Assembly: GCA_022376465.1 (NCBI GenBank)
Contig: JACDTU010000020.1
Location: 496,001-560,000, forward strand
DNA length: 64,000 bases
Origin: Cubamyces lactineus
Taxonomy: Eukaryota > Basidiomycota > Agaricomycetes > Polyporales > Polyporaceae
Reading direction: 5' to 3'
The number at the start of each line of letters is the position of its first letter. Within the stretch, counting starts at the first letter, position 1. The notes below the pieces were generated by a model. That model made no database searches, was not told the DNA's origin, and saw only the letters and a list, made by a program, of their open reading frames with translations. Positions 59,537 through 64,000 of this stretch are shown piece by piece. The position numbers and the translations under genes were made by a program.

Positions 59537-60514
59537 CTAGCCGAACATTGGTTTATTCGGTGAAGGCGAACGCCGGTGAATGTTCTCGTCATGCTCAATG
59601 CGCATAGAAATGCGCGCATCACCAGATATTTCGCGTCCGGCGGCGGCTGTGCCGGGCTGCTGGATCTCCATTACGCGATCCGCAGCCTCGTTTTCGTCTA
59701 CCTCCAGTAATACCACTTTTTTCCAAAGATTTGTAAGGTCGAAAAGATTACGTGTACGTTTTCGTGACACGATCATTCGACGGTTCATCAGACCCAGCTT
59801 ACGGATGTCTGGGATCAGCAGGGTGCCTCCGACGCCGTCGGGAACCTCCGTTAAAAGGCTCCCTTCGACGTTATCAACAGCGCCCCACTGCCTTGACGGC
59901 CGTGGGAAGACCAGTTTCTCGTATGGAGATCCGCGGGCTTCCCCACGCTCGGCTTTTTCATACCAAACGCGCCAGTAGTTGAATATGGTATCACCTAATT
60001 CTTTAGCGTGGAAATAATTCCATGCCGGGTTATAATGAGTTTTAAGCACAAGTACGCCCTCGTCATTCGCTGCGTCGTCATTCTCACTCAGACGTTTTTC
60101 CCAGCGGACTTGGAGATTCTGCTTAACCCAATACGTAACCAGGTCACGAGGATAGCCGCGCTTAACATAAAGGGCTACCAAACCCTTTATGGCCTCCAAG
60201 TAGGTCGTAAATTTACTACTAAGCACTGCTAGCCTCGACATCTCGCCGATAAAAGTCCCACGCTTAACGTCGCGCGGGTGGCCAGATATCCATGGAATTC
60301 TTTCCATGTGGTTACCGGGTTTGCGGTACGGTTGCCAATGTAGATTTTGACCTTTATGGTCATCTTCCAATTGGAACGTCGCGTCTAAAAAGACGGCCCG
60401 CGAAGATCCGGTTTCCCACTTAATTTCACAGCCATCGAACTTTAATTTATTGTTCATGTATTGCGTCGCATCGGTACCGCTTGACGCGGCGACAATAGCG
60501 AAACAATCGTCGAT
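59537..60514 (-). mobile_element. Penelope-like (Coprina/Athena-type) reverse transcriptase, 5'-truncated
   Basis: The minus-strand frame 60457-59537 (306 residues) continues upstream without a stop to 60514, where it reads IDDCFAIV, the end of the RT catalytic motif YxDD. The codon that should encode the Tyr is TAA. Downstream come AVFLDATFQLED, HWQPYRKPGNHMERIPWISG and HPRDVKRGTFIGEMSRLAVL, then an LVALYVKRGYP thumb segment; these match the region after motif C in Penelope-like RTs. No GIY-YIG endonuclease follows, as in the telomere-attached Coprina and Athena groups. Fingers and most of the palm are missing, so the copy is dead. It lies directly to the right of TTAGGG repeats. In its sense orientation the RNA would therefore run into CCCUAA repeats, which could anneal to a telomere overhang. 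To the right of 60514 the plus strand changes to GGGAAAAAAAGAGGGGGG and then TAAGGGTTAGG, which looks like telomere-type capping. Confidence 0.75.
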
Positions 60515-60624
60515 TTATAGGGAAAAAAAGAGGGGGGTAAGGGTTAGGCCTTCGGCTAAGGCCTTAGGGCTTTGTTCCCGGACCCCGAAAAGTGCCAATT
60601 TTGGCATGTCATGCGGGGTCTACC

Positions 60625-61028
60625 ACGCGGGCTAGCACAAAGGTGGTAGCCCGCGCCACTGCGGGGATGTGTGCCCAGTGTGCGCGGTCTAGCACAAAGG
60701 TGGTAGACCGCGCATGGCATGGCGCACTCGCGCGGTCTACCACCTTTGTGGTAGCCCGCGCCACTGGGGGATGTGTGCCCGGTGCGCGGGCTAGCACAAA
60801 GGTGGTAGACCGCGCAAGATGTGGCCAACTCGCGCGGGCTACCACCTTTGTGGTAGCCCGCGCCACTGCGGGAGATGTGTGCCCGGTGTGCGCGGTCTAG
60901 CACAAAGGTGGTAGACCGCGCATGGCATGGCGCACTCGCGCGGGCTACCACCTTTGTGGTAGCCCGCGCCACTGCGGGAGATGTGTGCCCGGTGTGCGCG
61001 GTCTAGCACAAAGGTGGTAGACCGCGCA
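60625..61028. repeat. Palindromic satellite, period about 104 bases
   Basis: About eight 32-base hairpins alternate between two forms: type A (GCGCGGTCTAGCACAAAGG, with arms closing in TAGACCGCGC) and type B (GCGGGCTACCACCTTTGTGG). The type A starts at 60682, 60784, 60890 and 60996 give a period of 102-106 bases. The centres ACAAAGGTGG and CCACCTTTGT are reverse complements, so A and B are themselves related by inversion. A degenerate copy lies at about 61195-61280. ORFs through the array are artefacts. Confidence 0.85.
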
Positions 61029-61727
61029 TGGTATGGCGATGCATCTGCCCGATATGCTGCTGAACACAGGGACCTATCCGGCACTGCTGGAACATCTCTC
61101 CCCTGGGTCAGTCTCCTATGACCCTCGCCCAGAGGATGTCCGCTTGTGCTGTCTCCCGCCTATGTGATAAACTGCACCATTGTGAATATGTGTGCTCGAT
61201 GTGCGCGGTCTACCACATGGAATGGGAGACCGCGCATGGCATGACGCACTCATGTGGGCTACCTATGTGGTAGATTGCGCAACAAAAACACCCAGTCCTA
61301 CCAGAATGTCAGTGCATTATAGAGTGCGAGACTGGCTGCAGCTCAGAGTCAAACATATACTCTCAGCAGTCCGGGACATAGAACAATGTATCAAAGTGCG
61401 ATTGCGGTACATTATGTGTGCCCAGGATGTATATAGCACATTGTGCAACAGCCAGTAGCTCTGAATACGAGGAGGGAGTCCTTACGTCCATCTGCGCAGC
61501 CTCACATGCTAAACCGAGCAATGCAGACTCCAAAAACGACTGGGCGTCACCTGCGCGGTGTGGATTATTGCCGCTATTGATATTGCAATGAGGCGATCAT
61601 GTGGAAGGACATTGTCGCTTAGTGCAGGCGAAGGGGCGGCGGAGGCGAAGGGGACGATGCCAGCATTTTTGCGGGGGTCTCTGCCCATCGCTACACCGAC
61701 GCACGCCTGCGCAAGAGTCCATTCCCC
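61029..61727. other. Intergenic with one degenerate satellite copy
   Basis: No supported gene. 61195-61280 resembles the palindromic satellite to the left; the rest is unremarkable and probably includes the promoter of the next gene. Confidence 0.4.
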
Positions 61728-62532
61728 ATGTCGCAGTCCAGTCTCGCATTTACGTTCTGTACTTCTTCGCCGAGTACGCTCCGCGCGGGGTTTGCAAGAT
61801 TTATTGCAGAGTTGGCGGACCTTCCGGACGCGAGCCCGACGTTAACATTCCACCTGGACGACGCGGACGCGCTGTCAGCATACACGGAGCTGCTAGAGGC
61901 GATCGCTCCGGAAGGGGCGGTGTCGCTGCACGTTCCGCATTTGCGGACACTAGGCCCGCTGTCCTCGATCCTGGAGCGGTGGACGGAGGTGAAGTGTGTG
62001 CACCTATCGCTGGATGCGACGGACGGGTCCCCATTCAGCTTTGGGACGCGGTTTGTCGCGCCGCTGCAACCGGAGGCAAAGTTCCCACTGCCAGTGATGC
62101 CTGGGGTGGAACTGCTGATTGTCAGTATTCCGGATCGGACTGTTGAAATGGTACGTGGGCCTTACCAGGGTGCGCGACGGAAAACGGCCTGGTTCGCTAA
62201 CATAGGCGGACATTGGGGCTCTTTTGGAGAATGTAGCCTATGCCTTCCCTGCTCTACACACCGTGCATATCGACCAAGACGCGGCGGGCATGGAGGATTG
62301 CGTAGGTGGGGTTCCGTTCACGCCACGGAAGTGGATCGAAAGTATATTCGCTTTTCTCCGGAACCCATACTTTACTTTTGAGCATTTGGTGTGGGGGCGA
62401 TGGATATTTGACGGCGCGCATCGTTGTTTCCATGGGATCGAGGATGTGAACTTTGTTTCGCATTACATGGAGTATGTGTTTCCTAGAATAGTGGGTATGT
62501 CTTGTAGATGCGATGACTGCGGGCGGGGTTAG
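61728..62532 (+). CDS. Leucine-rich hypothetical protein, 249 residues
   Basis: Two exons (61728-62150 and 62206-62532, phase 0, 55-base intron) encode 249 residues. Leucine-rich spacing is visible: ISELADLPD-like FIAELADLPDASPTLTFHL, then AIAPEGAVSLHVPHLRTLG, PGVELLIVSIPDRTVEMADI and, after the intron, LLENVAYAFPALHTVHIDQD. The C-terminus has a small Cys cluster (CRCDDCGRG). It resembles the short LRR/F-box-like proteins that are numerous and variable in Agaricomycete subtelomeres. No F-box, signal peptide or membrane segment is seen. The frame is intact, and the in-frame intron join argues that the gene is real. Function unknown. Confidence 0.65.
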
Positions 62533-62751
62533 TAGCGACGATATAGTATTATTCTAAGGGAACGCGTGGAGGGTGTGCGGTGTGTTATGAATGTACGATA
62601 GGTATTGCGTCGTCTCAACGAACTAGTGACATTTCTTAGTACTTACTCTGTACGATACGAGTATGGCGAGCTCTGGGATTCTAGCTACAACTGTATATGG
62701 CGGATTCTATGGAACAGTCTTGTGTTGTCTAGGACTTTCTATGCACAGTCA

Positions 62752-62812
62752 CTTCTGCACAGTGCACAGTCGTTCTGCACAGTGCACAGGCGCTTCTGCG
62801 CAGCGCACAGCA
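62752..62812. repeat. Short tandem repeat, about 20 bases x 3
   Basis: Three adjacent copies of a unit like CTTCTGCACAGTGCACAG, the last with GCGCAGCGCACAG changes. Each copy holds the palindrome TGCACAGTGCA. It lies about 100 bases upstream of the TATA box at 62913 and may belong to a promoter or LTR U3 region. Confidence 0.7.
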
Positions 62813-62912
62813 GCACTGCCACAGTGTTACTAGGTTCGACTAGCGCTGACTACTACATACCAGAAAGTCCTTGTATACGCTAGAACATTCCGTCTACAGG
62901 CTGATGTACATG

Positions 62913-62920
62913 TATATAAG
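62913..62920 (+). promoter_or_regulatory. TATA box of the ATG-free transcription unit
   Basis: TATATAAG is followed by a GC-rich stretch and a probable start region near 62940-62950. The last two ATG triplets before the window end (62904 and 62910) lie upstream of any transcript starting here. Confidence 0.55.
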
Positions 62921-63094
62921 AGGCGACGCCATAGAGCGACCCTCAGCTTTCAGTCTCTTCGCGAAATACGACTTTGGTTGCTCGTTAACTCGCTTTCAAC
63001 TGCAAATACTACTACGCGCTTATCTTCGACAAGCTAGGGCTAGTAGCTGAATAGATACAAGCTCTCTATTCATTGACGTCTTAAGGCTTGATAG

Positions 63095-64000
63095 TTTAAG
63101 AGTCACGCTCGAAAGCGTAACATTAGACTGAAAGCTTTAACCCTCCACTTGTTAAAAGTGCAGAGGCCTACGTCGGAAGACAACGACTACGAAACGCATC
63201 AGAACTCTCTCTTGCTCGTAACGTACAGAGAGACGATAGTCAATACGGAGGGAACTACACAACCCCCATTGCGACAATCAACCAGGGTACTAGGCGGAAG
63301 GAACAAAACACTGCCGAGCTTACCACCACTCGCGATCCCGGAGAATATAGTTGCTCTCCCAAGATCGCCAGGAGGATCCCCATTCCCCTTGATAAGAGGT
63401 TTTAGCTCGACAATCCCTTACGTAGAAAGTACCAGTTCGACATCGTCGGGTCGGAGCACTCGAGTATCGGAACAAGAACCCGCGTTTCAGAGAACAGACG
63501 AGTGGAGAGAATATAGGAATTCTCTGGCCATTCAGGCGGAATCAGGAGTAGCAATAGGCGTACCCATTCCAACCCGAGCGAGTCCAGGAACGGATAGTTC
63601 GGATCGATCGACTCCAGAAACTAGTGTTGAAGAAGCATCCTCAACGGCAGGGATATTCTATCGGAGAACACAGCTTCCGGTGCACGCGATCGATACACTT
63701 CGAGTTATAGCAGATAACTTGGAAGTACTAGGACAGGAAGACTTCACGAGGAGATATCACGCGACTCTCGAACGAGCCCATCGATACATAACTCAGGTCA
63801 TCCAGACACTCGAATTTATTCCAAGACAAGCTGTTACGCCTCCAACGAGGGTACGGAACTTTGCGGGATATCTTCAGAACCAGATTGACTACCTGCGAGC
63901 AAAGGTCCTCAATCCGGAGAACTACGCAGATATAGACCTCGAAGAAAATCTTAGGAAATTTCGTAGTTGCCTCCGAGCTAGGGAACTACATCAGGCTTTC
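63095..64000 (+). CDS. ATG-less open frame, possible retroelement ORF1, partial
   Basis: From the codon after a TAG at 63092 to the window end, one frame stays open for 302 codons and contains no methionine. I do not recognise the protein. Its first third is Ser/Thr/Pro-rich (LPSLPPLAIPENIVALPRSP; ESTSSTSSGRSTRVS). The rest is charged and helical in appearance (IDTLRVIADNLEVLGQEDFT; RAHRYITQVIQTLEFIPRQA; YLQNQIDYLRAKVLNPENY). Such a layout is seen in fungal retroelement Gag-like proteins, but no zinc knuckle, protease or RT is reached before the window ends. No ATG in any forward frame lies between the TATA box and position 64000, so translation would need a non-AUG start or an intron bringing in an upstream ATG. 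ACG at 63245 has A at -3 and G at +4. The assignment to an LTR retrotransposon is inference. Confidence 0.5.

Noticed and set aside
60625..61028. CRISPR-like array
   Set aside because: The repeats are palindromic satellites without unique spacers, in a eukaryote.
60556..61084. ORFs with repeated Ala-Thr-Thr-Lys-Val-Val
   Set aside because: Direct translation of the palindromic satellite in several frames; no independent evidence.

Overview
The window is nuclear DNA of a filamentous basidiomycete, most likely an Agaricomycete close to the polypores. Genes are split by many 45-80 base GT-AG introns with CTRAY-like branch points. The gene content is typical: a Chs7-type chitin synthase chaperone, a basidiomycete-style expanded G-alpha, a HET-domain protein, a DUF4246 protein and leucine-rich hypothetical proteins. 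A fungal Helitron and a Penelope-like element sitting on TTAGGG repeats point the same way. The species cannot be fixed from the sequence alone.

Left part (1-11.5 kb): repeat-rich. A small hypothetical gene is followed by a divergent LAMMER/CLK-like kinase. Next to it on the same strand is a nearly complete Helitron Rep/helicase coding region, broken by one in-frame TGA and fronted by a 32/33-base minisatellite.

Middle part (12.4-55 kb): the ordinary gene-dense chromosome. In order: a cupin protein, the kinetochore protein Mis12, a 1,611-residue adenylation/carrier/membrane/hexapeptide synthetase-like protein, an omega-like glutathione transferase, a DUF4246 protein with a decayed partial copy, a short-chain dehydrogenase, tRNA-Pro(UGG), a HET-domain protein, a leucine-rich protein, thymidylate synthase divergent from separase, a G-alpha subunit, Vps74/GOLPH3, a hypothetical protein and Chs7. 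Three cell-cycle genes (MIS12, thymidylate synthase, separase) have clustered ACGCGT motifs just upstream, which suggests G1/S co-regulation by an MBF-like factor.

Right part (55-64 kb): the sequence becomes subtelomere-like. It holds kinase relics, a stack of strong hairpins, interstitial TTAGGG repeats and the 3' part of a Coprina/Athena-like reverse transcriptase truncated inside its catalytic YxDD motif. Then come a palindromic satellite and a short leucine-rich gene. The window ends in what looks like the 5' part of a transcription unit (perhaps a retroelement): a TATA box followed by 1,088 bases with no ATG in any forward frame, yet with a 302-codon open frame running off the end. That ATG-free unit is the most unusual signal here.
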